A DNA stretch of 64,000 bases, taken from NCBI RefSeq assembly GCF_016464385.1, contig NZ_JADMLH010000009.1:3267-67266 (forward strand). Direction: 5' to 3'. The stretch is from Nucisporomicrobium flavum. Lineage in GTDB: Bacteria > Actinomycetota > Actinomycetes > Mycobacteriales > Micromonosporaceae. Shown one piece after another: positions 47,699 through 56,657 of this stretch (the stretch's first letter is position 1; the number at the start of each line of letters is the position of its first letter). The translations under genes and the position numbers were made by a program. The notes under the pieces were generated by a model that saw nothing but the letters and a program-made list of their open reading frames with translations, was not told the DNA's origin and made no database searches.

Positions 47699-48565
47699 AT
47701 GCGGCGGTTCGCGTACCTGCTGGTGGTGTTTCTCGCCGCCGGCTGCACGACCGCGCCCCCGGACGGCACCGACGGCGACCTGACCGGCGGCTGGGCGCTG
47801 CCGCCGGCGCCCGCGCCGTTCCTCCCGCAGCCGGGCTTCTGCCACGCGAGCCTCACCCAGACCGAGGCGGCCGCCGACTATCGCCCGCTCTCCTGCGACC
47901 AGGTGCACGTCAGTGAGACGTACGCGGTCGGCACCGCCGCCGACGCCGACGTGCCACCCGCCGCGGGCACGGCCGGGGCGCGGGCGGCCTACCGCGAATG
48001 CGCCGACAAGGCGGTGACCTTCCTAGGCGGCCAGTGGCGAGCCGCCCGCCTCGCGGTCCACGTGGTGTGGCCGACCCGCCACGCCTGGTCCGGCGGCGCG
48101 CGCTGGTTCCGCTGCGACGTCACCCAGTCCGACCTCGACGGGTACGGCCAGAGCGGACGCGCCGAGACGCTCGAGGGCGAACTCACCGGCCCGTCCCCGC
48201 TGCGGCTGGGCTGCTTCGCGCCGTCGGTCAAGGGCGAGACTGTCACCGAGATGAAGCCCGTACGGTGCACCAGCGAGCACCGCGCCGAGTTCGCCGGCCT
48301 GTGGCAGGCGCCCGACACGTCGTACGCGGACCTCGAAGCCGGCACGGCTCGCAGCGCGGCGGGCTGCCGCAGCGTGATCGCCCGCTTCGCCGGCCTCCCG
48401 GACGACTCGGACATGCAGTACCGCAGCGGCTGGATCTCCTACAACCCGACCCGCACGGAATGGCTGGCGGGCGAGCGGCGGGTGCGCTGCTTCATCTACT
48501 TCGCCGAGCGCACGCTGACGCGGTCACTGAAGAGCGCGGGCCCAGACGTCCTGCCCGTCGACTGA
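47699..48565 (+). CDS. Lipoprotein with septum-formation-like domain
   Basis: The 288-residue product has a lipoprotein signal (MRRFAYLLVVFLAAGC, lipobox AAGC with Cys16). Two repeats follow of a cysteine-containing domain resembling the actinobacterial septum formation family (CHASLTQ... LSCDQVHVSETYAVG, then LGCFAP... VRCTSEHRAEFAGLW). The paired cysteine spacing and the Cxxx-H-x-x-E pattern support this family call. Function is unknown; relation to septation is only by family name. GGGGAGG before the ATG supports the start. It reads away from rpe. Confidence 0.72.
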   Translation: MRRFAYLLVVFLAAGCTTAPPDGTDGDLTGGWALPPAPAPFLPQPGFCHASLTQTEAAADYRPLSCDQVHVSETYAVGTAADADVPPAAGTAGARAAYRECADKAVTFLGGQWRAARLAVHVVWPTRHAWSGGARWFRCDVTQSDLDGYGQSGRAETLEGELTGPSPLRLGCFAPSVKGETVTEMKPVRCTSEHRAEFAGLWQAPDTSYADLEAGTARSAAGCRSVIARFAGLPDDSDMQYRSGWISYNPTRTEWLAGERRVRCFIYFAERTLTRSLKSAGPDVLPVD

Positions 48566-48581
48566 CGACCGGCCGGCGGCG

Positions 48582-49226
48582 TCAGGTGGCGGACGTGCTC
48601 CGGGCGCGGTAGTCGGCGACCCGGTTCCGGAACTCCGTGCTGTCGTTGGTGCGCGGGAACGGCTCGTCCGGCACCGGCACGCCGAGGAAGGCGCAGAGCG
48701 GCTCCCAGCCCTGCTTCACCTGGAACTCGAGCAGTCGCGGGGCGGGCACCTCCCGGCGTACGGCTGCGTTGTGCTCCTCGAAGACCTGGATCGCGTCCTC
48801 GCGGTCGGCGAAACGCCCCCCGAAGGTGCCCTGCCAGACCACCGCGTCGATCATGTCGACCACCGGGCGGGCCTGCACCGCCGCGCCCTGACGGGCCTGG
48901 TCCGCCGCTTGGAAGATCGTGCGCTCGGCGCTCTCGTACCAGGCGGCGGGGTCGCGCACGGTGAGGATCACTCTGGCCCGCGGGTGCGCGGCCGTCAGCT
49001 CCCGCCAGAAGTACGTCCCCGGCCAGTCCACCGTGGACCGGTGCCCGGCCAGCGCCTCCCGGAGACAGCCGGTGTCGCCCTCGGCGGCGCGCCGGAACAA
49101 CTCGGCGCGCTCCGGGAGCTCGAGCAGCGACGTCATGTGCATGCACGGCCCGAGACCGAGACGCTCCAGGGCCAGCTTGAGGCTGAGGGTGCCGGTACGC
49201 CCGAATCCTGCTCCGATGACATCCAT
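48582..49226 (-). CDS. Sulfotransferase family protein
   Basis: The 214-residue product has the PAPS-binding 5' phosphosulfate loop in GAGFGRTGTLSLK (residues 5-17) and the 3' phosphate motif in VILTVRDPAAWYES (residues about 90). It resembles the P-loop sulfotransferases of the Sulfotransfer_4 type. Substrate is unknown. It is convergent with the lipoprotein gene and not in an operon with other sulfation genes. Confidence 0.82.
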   Translation of the reverse strand: MDVIGAGFGRTGTLSLKLALERLGLGPCMHMTSLLELPERAELFRRAAEGDTGCLREALAGHRSTVDWPGTYFWRELTAAHPRARVILTVRDPAAWYESAERTIFQAADQARQGAAVQARPVVDMIDAVVWQGTFGGRFADREDAIQVFEEHNAAVRREVPAPRLLEFQVKQGWEPLCAFLGVPVPDEPFPRTNDSTEFRNRVADYRARSTSAT

Positions 49227-49307
49227 CCGTCATCAATACCAGGGTTTGCCGACCAAAGACGTGAACAATGTGGCGGGACGTCATCCGCCCGGGTCGCCGG
49301 GAACCGC

Positions 49308-50996
49308 TCAGCTGGTGCGGCGCAGGACCGCCAGGAACATCGCGTCGGTGCCGTGCCGGTGCGGCCACAGCTGCACCGTCGGCCCCGGTCCGATCTTCGG
49401 CATGCCGGGCGGCAACAGCGGCCGCGCGTCCACGAAGTCCACCTCGACCCCGCTGCGGCGCGACCCTTCGGAGACCGTCACCTGCGTCTCCACCATGTGC
49501 GGGGAGCACGTCACGTACGCGACCACGCCACCGGGGCGTACCGCGCGCAGGGCCGCGACGAGCAGCTCGCGCTGCAGGCGGGTCAGCGGCGGCAGGTCAC
49601 CCGGCTGGCGGCGCCAGCGGGCCTCCGGGCGCCGGCGCAGCGCACCGAGACCCGTGCACGGCGCGTCGACCAGAACGCGGTCGAACGACTCCTCGGGCAG
49701 GTCCGGGTCGCGGCCCACCGTACGCCCGTCCGTCGGCAGGACGGTGACCGGCAGCCCGACCGTGGCCTGCTCGACCAGCCGGGCCCGGTGGTCGGCGACC
49801 TCGACCGCGGTGACGTCGGCGCCGCGCTGCGCGGCGATCGAACCCAGCAGGCCGGTCTTGCCGCCCGGACCCGCGCACAGGTCCAGCCAGCGGGTGTCGC
49901 GGCCCTCGAGCGGCGCCGCCACCAGGGCCGCCGCCACCAGCTGCGAACCCTCGTCCTGCACGTGGGCGCGGCCGTCGCGGATGGCCGCGAGGTCGCCGGG
50001 AGCGCCGCCGTTGAGATAGACCGCGTACGGCGAGAACGCGCCCGGAACCCCGCCCACCTCGTCCGCAAGGTCCACGGCGTCGGCGCGGCCGGGTCGGGCG
50101 CACAGATGCACGACCGGCGGCTGGTTGTCCTCGATGAGCAGGCGCGCGGTGTCCTCGAGGTCCCCGCCGAGCGACTCCGCGAACGACCGGATGATCCACT
50201 CGGGGTGGTTGTGCACGACGGCGAGGTTGCCGATCGGGTCCTGCTCGTAGTCCGGCGCCACCCGCGCCAGCCAGTCGTCGAGGCTGGTCTCGGAGATGCC
50301 GCGCATGACCGCGTTCGCGAACCCGGCCGCGCCGGGCGCGACCGACCGGACCAGGTCGACGGTCTGGTTCACCGCGGCGTGGGCGGGCACCCTCGTGAAG
50401 AGCAGCTGGTACGCCCCCAGCCGCAGCGCGTCCCGGGCGGGCGGGTCGATGCGCGACACCTCACGGCCGGCCGCCTCGGCGATGATCCGGTCCAGGGTGC
50501 CGACCGCGCGCAGCGTGCCGTACGTGAGCTCGGTGGAGAACGCCGCGTCCCGCCCGTGCAACCCCATGCCGCGCAGGATGTCGGGCAGCACAAGATTCGC
50601 GTACGCGTCATCGCGATGCACCGCCGCGATCGCCTCGTACGCCGCCTGCCGCGCCGGGTCGGACGGCGGCCGGCCACCCCGCGGCGCGCGACCGGAGCGG
50701 GCGTCGCGGCTCTGCGCCCGGTCATAGCCGGGGCCGCCGGGACGCCGCGGCCGACCGGAATTGTGCGGACGGTCCGCGCGGTGCGCCCTGCTGTCCGGCC
50801 CCCTGTCGTCACCCGGCCGGTCCGTGCGGTGCTCGCCGTCCGCCGCTCGCCTCTCGCCGTTCTCCCCGCGCGGCTCACCGTTCTCCGCGCGCGGGTCGCC
50901 GATTGCCGGGCGCCGCTCGTTGTCCGCGCGGTCGGCGCGGGGCTCGCTGTCCGCCGGGCGCCGCTCGTTGTTGTCCGGACGGTCCTCGGCAGTCAC
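49308..50996 (-). CDS. rsmB: 16S rRNA (cytosine-967)-C5 methyltransferase-like protein RsmB
   Basis: The 562-residue product is a Fmu/Sun family RNA methyltransferase. It has a NusB-like RNA-binding domain (residues about 115-250) and a Rossmann SAM domain (LDLCAGPGGKTGLLG). The catalytic cysteines are in DAPCTGLGALRRRPEARWRR and TCSPHMVETQ. The first 110 residues are a highly charged, Arg/Asp/Pro-rich low-complexity tail made of ERRPA and DPRAENGEPRGENGERR-like repeats, not found in the E. coli enzyme. The GTG start overlaps the fmt stop (GTGA). It lies in the def-fmt-rsmB order typical of bacteria. Confidence 0.93.
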   Translation of the reverse strand: MTAEDRPDNNERRPADSEPRADRADNERRPAIGDPRAENGEPRGENGERRAADGEHRTDRPGDDRGPDSRAHRADRPHNSGRPRRPGGPGYDRAQSRDARSGRAPRGGRPPSDPARQAAYEAIAAVHRDDAYANLVLPDILRGMGLHGRDAAFSTELTYGTLRAVGTLDRIIAEAAGREVSRIDPPARDALRLGAYQLLFTRVPAHAAVNQTVDLVRSVAPGAAGFANAVMRGISETSLDDWLARVAPDYEQDPIGNLAVVHNHPEWIIRSFAESLGGDLEDTARLLIEDNQPPVVHLCARPGRADAVDLADEVGGVPGAFSPYAVYLNGGAPGDLAAIRDGRAHVQDEGSQLVAAALVAAPLEGRDTRWLDLCAGPGGKTGLLGSIAAQRGADVTAVEVADHRARLVEQATVGLPVTVLPTDGRTVGRDPDLPEESFDRVLVDAPCTGLGALRRRPEARWRRQPGDLPPLTRLQRELLVAALRAVRPGGVVAYVTCSPHMVETQVTVSEGSRRSGVEVDFVDARPLLPPGMPKIGPGPTVQLWPHRHGTDAMFLAVLRRTS

Positions 50997-51919
50997 TGGA
51001 GTTGCTCTCCCGGGTTGATGCGCAGGCCACGGGCCCAGTCGCTCGCGGACATGGGCTTCTTGCCGGCGGCCCGGACCTCGCCGAGGATCACCGGGGTCGT
51101 CGCGGTGCCGGCCAGCACGCGGGTGCGTTCGACCAGCAGCTCGCCGGGCTTGAGCGGCTCGGCGTTGGCCACCGGCCGGACCGGACCCAGCTTGACCCGC
51201 TCGTCGCGCAGGGTGGTCCAGGCGCCGGGCGCGGGCGTGCAGGCGCGGATGCGCCGGTCCACCGCGAACGCCGGGTCGGACCAGCGGATCCGGGCGTCCT
51301 CCACCGTGATCTTGGGCGCCATCGAGACGCCGTCGGCCGGCTGGGGGTGGGCCCGCGCGGTGCCCGCCTCGATCGCGTCGAGAACCGCCACCAGCAGCCC
51401 GGCACCCTCGGTGGCGAGCCGGCCCAGCAGGTCACCCGCCGTGTCGTCGGGGCGGATGCGCTCGGTGAGCGTGCCGTACACCGGGCCGGTGTCCATGCCG
51501 GCCTCCAGCTCGAACACGCTCGCGCCGGTCACCTCGTCACCGTGCAGGACGGCGTGCTGCACGGGCGCCGCGCCCCGCCACGCCGGCAGCAGGGAGAAGT
51601 GCAGGTTCACCCAGCCGTGCTCGGGGATCTCCAGCGCCGACGGCGGCACGAGCGCGCCGTACGCCACCACGGGCACACAGTCCGGCGCGAGCTGACGCAG
51701 CCGCTCCTGGAACTCCGGCTCCCGCGGGCGCTGCGGCGTGAGCACCTCGATGCCACGCTCGTCGGCCCAGGCGCCGGCGGGCGACCGGACCAGCCGGCGG
51801 CCCCGTCCCGCCGGGGCGTCCGGGCGGGTCACCACGGCCACGAGCTCGTGGGAGGACGCCGCGATCGCGTCGAGGGACGGGAGGGTGACTTCCGGCGTAC
51901 CGGCGAAGATCAGGCGCAC
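50993..51919 (-). CDS. fmt: Methionyl-tRNA formyltransferase
   Basis: The 308-residue enzyme formylates initiator Met-tRNA. It begins MRLIFAGTPEVTLPSL, and the catalytic Asn-His-Asp triad is in VNLHFSLLPAWRGAAPVQ and AGMDTGPVY. The C-terminal tRNA-binding barrel runs from about residue 205. The GTG start is at 51919. It follows def by five bases and overlaps rsmB, so the three are one translation-linked operon. Confidence 0.97.
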   Translation of the reverse strand: MRLIFAGTPEVTLPSLDAIAASSHELVAVVTRPDAPAGRGRRLVRSPAGAWADERGIEVLTPQRPREPEFQERLRQLAPDCVPVVAYGALVPPSALEIPEHGWVNLHFSLLPAWRGAAPVQHAVLHGDEVTGASVFELEAGMDTGPVYGTLTERIRPDDTAGDLLGRLATEGAGLLVAVLDAIEAGTARAHPQPADGVSMAPKITVEDARIRWSDPAFAVDRRIRACTPAPGAWTTLRDERVKLGPVRPVANAEPLKPGELLVERTRVLAGTATTPVILGEVRAAGKKPMSASDWARGLRINPGEQLQ

Positions 51920-51923
51920 CCGG

Positions 51924-52481
51924 TCACCGCCCCAGGCCGAAAAGGCCGCTGCCGTGCGGGCTGGTCTTGACCACCGGCGGCTTCCCGGCGTCGTACCACT
52001 CGGCGGCCCGGATCTGCTTCATCGCGTCCTTGCGGGCGGCGGCGTCGAGCCGGTCCAGGAACAGCACCCCGTCCAGGTGGTCGGTCTCGTGCTGCACACA
52101 CCGAGCCATCAGGCCGGTGCCCACCAGCTTGATCGGGTCCCCGTACTCGTTGAGGCCTTCCGCGACGACGTTCTGCCGTCGCTTCGTGTCCACGTAGACG
52201 CCGGGGATCGACAGGCAGCCCTCCGGCCCGTCCTGCTCCTCGGCGTCGGGGAAGCTCAGCACCGGGTTGACGATGTGCCCCACCACGTCGTCGACGTTGA
52301 ACGTGAACACCCGCAGGCCCACACCCAGCTGCGGGGCGGCCAGCCCGGCCCCTGACTCGTCGAGCATGGTGTCGGTGAGGTCCCGCACGAGGGCGCGCAG
52401 TTCCTTGTCGAAGTCGGTGACCGGGTCGGCCTGCGTACGCAGCACCGGGTCGCCGAACAGACGGATGGGCTGGACGGTCAC
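51924..52481 (-). CDS. def: Peptide deformylase
   Basis: The 185-residue metalloenzyme removes the formyl group from nascent proteins. Motif 1 GAGLAAPQLGV, motif 2 EGCLSIPG (Cys ligand) and motif 3 QHETDHLDG (two His, catalytic Glu) are all intact. I start at the GTG at 52481, which gives the expected VTVQPIRLFGDPVLR N-terminus; upstream frame has no similarity. It precedes fmt by five bases. Confidence 0.96.
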   Translation of the reverse strand: MTVQPIRLFGDPVLRTQADPVTDFDKELRALVRDLTDTMLDESGAGLAAPQLGVGLRVFTFNVDDVVGHIVNPVLSFPDAEEQDGPEGCLSIPGVYVDTKRRQNVVAEGLNEYGDPIKLVGTGLMARCVQHETDHLDGVLFLDRLDAAARKDAMKQIRAAEWYDAGKPPVVKTSPHGSGLFGLGR

Positions 52482-52602
52482 GCGATGCCACTCCTGATCG
52501 CCGTACGGTGGGACACCCTGCAGTCTACGGAGCTGGCAGGACCGGCTGCACCGAGCCTCACCGGCACCCCGGCCGGGCCGTGGCGGACCGTGCCCGGCGG
52601 GT

Positions 52603-53811
52603 TCAGCCGAGCGCGACCGGGAGCGTCGCCCATCCTCGCAGGGTGAGCCGGTCCCGGCGGGTCGGCTCGTCCGCCGGCGCGATCCGCGGGAAGCGGCGCA
52701 GCAGCGCGGGCAGCGCCACCCGCGCCTCGAGCCGGGCCAGCGGCGCGCCGAGACAGTAGTGCGCGCCCGCGCCGAACGACAGCACAGCGTTGTCGGGACG
52801 GTCCGGGTCGAACCGGTCCGGGTCGGCGAAGCGCTGCGGATCCCGGTTCGCCGCACCGAGGAACAGGATCAGCTCGCTGCCCGCGGGCACCGGCACCCCG
52901 CCGACCTCGGCGTCGACCCCCGCGAACCGCTCGGTGAGCTGCACGGGCGAGTCGTACCGCAGGATCTCCTCCACGAAGGCCGGCGCCAGTTCCGGATCGT
53001 CGCGCAGCCGCGCGGCGTGCTGCGGCCGCTGCAGGAGCAGATGCAGCCCGTTGCCGAGCAGGTTGGTGGTGGTCTCGAAGCCCGCGACCAGCAGCAACGC
53101 CAGGTTGCCCATGAGCTCGTCGGCGGTCAGCTTGTCACCGCCGGCGTCGTGCGCGGCCGCCAGAGCGGTCACCAGGTCGTCCCGGGGCTCCCGCCGGCGC
53201 AGCTCGATCAGCGAGGTGAAGTAGTCCTCCAGCTCCTTGGCCGCGCTGTGCGCCGCGACCGCCTGCTCCTCGGTGAACCGCACCTCGAGGACGGCGGTCA
53301 GCGCCTCGGCGAGGCGCCGGAACTGCCCACGATCGCTCGCCGGCACGCCCAGCAGGGCGCAGATCACCCCGATGGGCAACGGGTACGCCAGATGCGTCAT
53401 GTAGTCCACGACCCCGCCGTCGGCCCACCCGGCCAGCTCGTCGAGCGCCTCGTCGACCTGGGCGACGATCACGTCCCGCAGCCGCGCGACCCGGCGGGCG
53501 GTGAACACCCCGGAAGCGAGCCGCCGCATCCGCGTGTGGTTCGGCGGGTTCTGCCGCAGCATCGAATCGGCGAAGAGCGCGACACCCCGGTTCGCCCGCC
53601 AGTCCGACCACTGCGCATCCAGCAGCGTCGAGTCGTACGCGACCATCGCCGGGTCCCGCAGGATCGCATCGGCGGCGGCGTACCCGCAGACGAAGAACGC
53701 CCCGCCGTGCCCGACAACGGGCCCGTACGACCGCAGCGCCGCGTACGCCGGGTACGGGTCCCGTCCGGCACGGGCGGAGAGAAGGGTCGAGATGGCGGCG
53801 GCGGCATCCAT
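52603..53811 (-). CDS. Cytochrome P450 (third in the window)
   Basis: The 402-residue P450 has heme loop FGAGAHYCLG with Cys353, helix I AGFETTT (243-249) and EEILR for ExxR. It is a soluble CYP107/CYP105-like enzyme similar in design to the last P450 of the 20.8-25.2 kb operon. It sits alone between def and priA in an otherwise conserved housekeeping order, and starts with ATG. Substrate is unknown. No redox partner is nearby. Confidence 0.92.
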   Translation of the reverse strand: MDAAAAISTLLSARAGRDPYPAYAALRSYGPVVGHGGAFFVCGYAAADAILRDPAMVAYDSTLLDAQWSDWRANRGVALFADSMLRQNPPNHTRMRRLASGVFTARRVARLRDVIVAQVDEALDELAGWADGGVVDYMTHLAYPLPIGVICALLGVPASDRGQFRRLAEALTAVLEVRFTEEQAVAAHSAAKELEDYFTSLIELRRREPRDDLVTALAAAHDAGGDKLTADELMGNLALLLVAGFETTTNLLGNGLHLLLQRPQHAARLRDDPELAPAFVEEILRYDSPVQLTERFAGVDAEVGGVPVPAGSELILFLGAANRDPQRFADPDRFDPDRPDNAVLSFGAGAHYCLGAPLARLEARVALPALLRRFPRIAPADEPTRRDRLTLRGWATLPVALG

Positions 53812-53893
53812 CGCTCCATTGTGCTGACCCGTCCACCCCCATGTCGATCACCATCCCTGTCAGCTTCCGGCGCCCGCTGGAGGGGCAGCATGT

Positions 53894-56227
53894 TCACAGC
53901 AGCTCGGCCGGGTCCACCTGGATACGAACCGGCAGGGCCGCCTTCTTCGCGCTCCGCACCGACGCCGCCTCGTGCAGCGCCCGCGCCAGCTCCGCCGCCT
54001 TGCCCCGCGACACCCGTACGAGCATCCGTTCCTGGTCGTCCGAGGCCGGCACCGGTCCCAGCACCTCGGCGCCCGGTGGCAGGCGGGTGGCGTCGAGCAG
54101 TTCGGCGACGGCCTCCGCCTTTCCGGTGAGGCTCGCCATCCGGGCGGCCGGCGGGAAGCCCAGTTCGCGCCGCTCGGCGAGCTCGCGGGCGGCGAACCAG
54201 CCGGGATCCCAGCGCAGCAGGGCCTGCACCGGCGCGAGCGAACCGTCGGCCACGACGACGACCCGGCCGCCCGCGGGCGCCGGCCGGGCCAGCGCCGCCG
54301 CGGACAGCCAGCGGCGCATCGTCTCCTCCGCGGCGCGCAGGTCGGCGCGGGTCAAAAGGGCCCACGTGTCCAGCAGCAGGACGGCGCCGTACCCGCCCTC
54401 GGCGACCGGCTCGGCGCCGGGCGTGGCCACGACCACCGCCGCGTCGCCCGGAACGGTGTCGAGGATCTCGTCGCGGCCGGACGTGCGTACCGGCACGCCG
54501 GGGAAAGCCCGCCCCAGCTCCTCCGCCGTACGCCGCGCCCCGGTGACCGAGGCACGCAGGCGACGGCCACCGCAGGCGGGACACGCATAAGCCGCGGCGG
54601 CGCGCCCACACCAATGGCACGTCGGTACGGAACGTGCCCCGGCCAGCCCGAGCGGCCCGGCACAGTGCGGGCAACGCGCGGGCGTGCGGCATTCGGCACA
54701 GGCGACAGATGGAAGGTAACCGCGGCGCGGCACCTGAACGAGGACGGGCGCCCCGCCCTGCAGCGCTTGTCGCGCAGCCTGCCAGGCCAGGCTGGGCAAC
54801 CGAGCGGTCACCGCCCCGGGGTCCCGTGCGAGCTGCGGATCGTCCCCGGTCGGCGCTATCGCGGGGCTGCGCGCCCGCAACGTGCCGCGGGTCGCCACGA
54901 TCTCCTTCGCCCAGCCGGTCTCCAGGAGCAACTGCCCTTCACCCGTACGAGCGAAGCCCCCGACAAGAGCAGCACACCCGGCAAGCTGAGCCCGGGTGAG
55001 CAGCACATCCCGCGCGTGCGGATACGGCGCTCGCGGCTCGGCGTGCAGATCGTCGCCGTCGTCCCAGATCGCAACGAGCCCCACATCGGCAACGGGCGCG
55101 AACATGGCCGCCCGAGTCCCGACAACCACCGGAACCCGATGCCGGCTCGCGGCGAGAAATCGCCGGTACCGCTCGGACGGCCCGGCAGCGGCATTCAACG
55201 CGACGTGCCGCCCGTCCCCGAGCGCCTTGCTCAGAGCCCGGTCGAGCCGCTCCAGATCCCGCGCATCGGCAACGACGACAACAACGCCCTTCCCGGCCCG
55301 TACGGTGGCAGCGGCAGCCTCGGCGATCCGAGCAGGCCAGTCCTCCCCCGGCAACGCCGACCACACGGCGCGCGCGGGCCGCCCCTCGGAAAGCGCGTGC
55401 AGGAAGGCGGGCCCGGCCGGGTAGTCCGCCCACCCCGAGACAACCTCACCCCCGCGCCCATCACCGGCCGAAGCCATGGCACCGGCCTCGAACGACGCAA
55501 CCGCCCCGCCGGGATCGCCGTGCGCAACCCCGCTATGGGGATCGGTGGACGCAACCACCTCACCGGATTCGCCGGGCGTCGACCCGCCACCAGGATCGGC
55601 CGACGCCACCGCCTCGCCCGAATCGCCCACCGCAACCCCGCCACCAGGACCGGCCGACGCCACCGCCTCACCGACAACCGGGGACGAGATCGCCGAAGCG
55701 GCGGCGGAACCGGCCGGCTCACCTCCGACCTGGGCATCGCCGGCCCGCTCAGCGTTCCCTGGCTTGACGCTCCCCTGCTCAGCGCTTCTCTCGTCTGCGC
55801 GGGCCGGCTCGACCTCGACCGGCTCTCCTTCCTCAGCCGCGGCGGTCGTGGCTTGCGCTTCGACGCGGGCGTGCCGGGGCGGCACCGCCAGGCGCAGGAC
55901 GTCGGAAAGGTTTCCCGCATAGCGATCCGCCACGGCCCGCGCGAGCCGGGCGATCTCCGGGTCGAGAACCCGCTCGGGCGACACGACCTTGTCGAGGAAG
56001 GCCAGCTTGGCGTGGGTGCTCGACTCCACCCTCTCGAGCAGGAAGCCGTTGACCATCTGGCCCGCGAACCGGACCTTGACCCGCACCCCCGGCTGCGCGG
56101 CCGCATCGTCGGCGGCGGCGATCAGGTAGTCGAACGGGCGGTCCAGGTGCGGCAACGGCACGTCCACGCAGACGCGGGCGACCGGCAGCGTCGCCGCCGG
56201 TTCGCGTTCCTTGCTCTTCGCCGTCAC
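53894..56227 (-). CDS. priA: Actinobacterial PriA-like replication restart protein, no detectable helicase motifs
   Basis: The 777-residue product matches the actinobacterial PriA family. It has an N-terminal DNA-binding domain (VARVCVDVPLPHLDRPFDYL) and later the zinc-binding cysteines in CAECRTPARCPHCAGPL and CHWCGRAAAAYACPACGG. The usual helicase Walker A (GxGKT) and DEAH box are not present (the second reads IWDDGDD), so it likely loads or remodels without ATP hydrolysis, as known for this actinobacterial group. Residues about 180-315 are a low-complexity insert with four 18-residue repeats (GEAVASADPGGGSTPGES-like). I start at the GTG at 56227; the frame is open further upstream through a minisatellite but that crosses a terminator. 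Confidence 0.87.
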   Translation of the reverse strand: MTAKSKEREPAATLPVARVCVDVPLPHLDRPFDYLIAAADDAAAQPGVRVKVRFAGQMVNGFLLERVESSTHAKLAFLDKVVSPERVLDPEIARLARAVADRYAGNLSDVLRLAVPPRHARVEAQATTAAAEEGEPVEVEPARADERSAEQGSVKPGNAERAGDAQVGGEPAGSAAASAISSPVVGEAVASAGPGGGVAVGDSGEAVASADPGGGSTPGESGEVVASTDPHSGVAHGDPGGAVASFEAGAMASAGDGRGGEVVSGWADYPAGPAFLHALSEGRPARAVWSALPGEDWPARIAEAAAATVRAGKGVVVVVADARDLERLDRALSKALGDGRHVALNAAAGPSERYRRFLAASRHRVPVVVGTRAAMFAPVADVGLVAIWDDGDDLHAEPRAPYPHARDVLLTRAQLAGCAALVGGFARTGEGQLLLETGWAKEIVATRGTLRARSPAIAPTGDDPQLARDPGAVTARLPSLAWQAARQALQGGAPVLVQVPRRGYLPSVACAECRTPARCPHCAGPLGLAGARSVPTCHWCGRAAAAYACPACGGRRLRASVTGARRTAEELGRAFPGVPVRTSGRDEILDTVPGDAAVVVATPGAEPVAEGGYGAVLLLDTWALLTRADLRAAEETMRRWLSAAALARPAPAGGRVVVVADGSLAPVQALLRWDPGWFAARELAERRELGFPPAARMASLTGKAEAVAELLDATRLPPGAEVLGPVPASDDQERMLVRVSRGKAAELARALHEAASVRSAKKAALPVRIQVDPAELL
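55456..55671 (-). repeat. 54-bp (18-codon) degenerate tandem repeat within priA
   Basis: Four consecutive 18-residue units beginning GEAVAS, GEAVAS, GEVVAS and GGAVAS, each followed by a Gly/Pro/Asp-rich stretch. Units two and three are most alike. The repeats code for the disordered insert of PriA. Confidence 0.6.
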
Positions 56228-56381
56228 CCGGACATTCTCGCGCCGGGGTACGACGTTTTCGCCGAACAACGCAGCAGCCCCACCCGCCCCCGACAAGCCC
56301 GGCGACGAGCCGGGCAGGGACGATGACAAGCCCGACGACAAGCCGCCGGACGAGGACGCAGACGGGCCAATGGCCGAGAAC

Positions 56382-56507
56382 GGCAGCACAGGCGAGGACG
56401 GCACCACAGGCGAGGACGGCACCACAGGCGAGGACGGCACCACAGGCGAGGACGGCACCACAGGCGAGGACGGCACCACAGGCGAGGATGGCAGCACAGG
56501 CGAGGAC
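56382..56507 (+). repeat. 18-bp tandem repeat, seven copies
   Basis: Seven back-to-back copies of GGCACCACAGGCGAGGAC with one or two substitutions (GGCAGC at both ends, GAT once). The unit is a multiple of three and all frames stay open. There are no spacers, so it is a minisatellite, not a CRISPR array. Confidence 0.95.
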
Positions 56508-56568
56508 GGCACCACGGACGGAACCGCAATGCCGGTCACCGGAACAGCAGCCTGCGACCGGCAAAGAG

Positions 56569-56598
56569 CAGATGCCCCGGCAAGCGCCGGGGCATCTG
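56569..56598 (-). terminator. Strong intrinsic terminator after metK (bidirectional shape)
   Basis: CAGATGCCCCGGC and GCCGGGGCATCTG make a perfect 13-bp stem with an AAGC loop, followed on the minus strand by TCTTTGCC and on the plus strand by GTTTCG. It lies 60 bases after the metK stop. Confidence 0.8.
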
Positions 56599-56657
56599 GT
56601 TTCGTCCTCAATGTGCTGAGGCCCGCGGCGAAGGATCGCCCGGCCGTACGGCAGCCG

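Larger units (their letters stand above)
56228..56657. other. Gap between priA and metK: minisatellite plus terminator, no gene
   Basis: This 430-base gap holds the 18-bp tandem repeat and a strong hairpin. The frames open through it on both strands give PSSPVV or TGEDGT repeats and have no proper end or start, so I see no supported gene. Confidence 0.6.

Noticed and set aside
56228..56611. Upstream extension of priA with VVPSSP repeats
   Set aside because: It would start inside or before the metK terminator, has no ribosome site and no conservation is expected; the GTG at 56227 is preferred.
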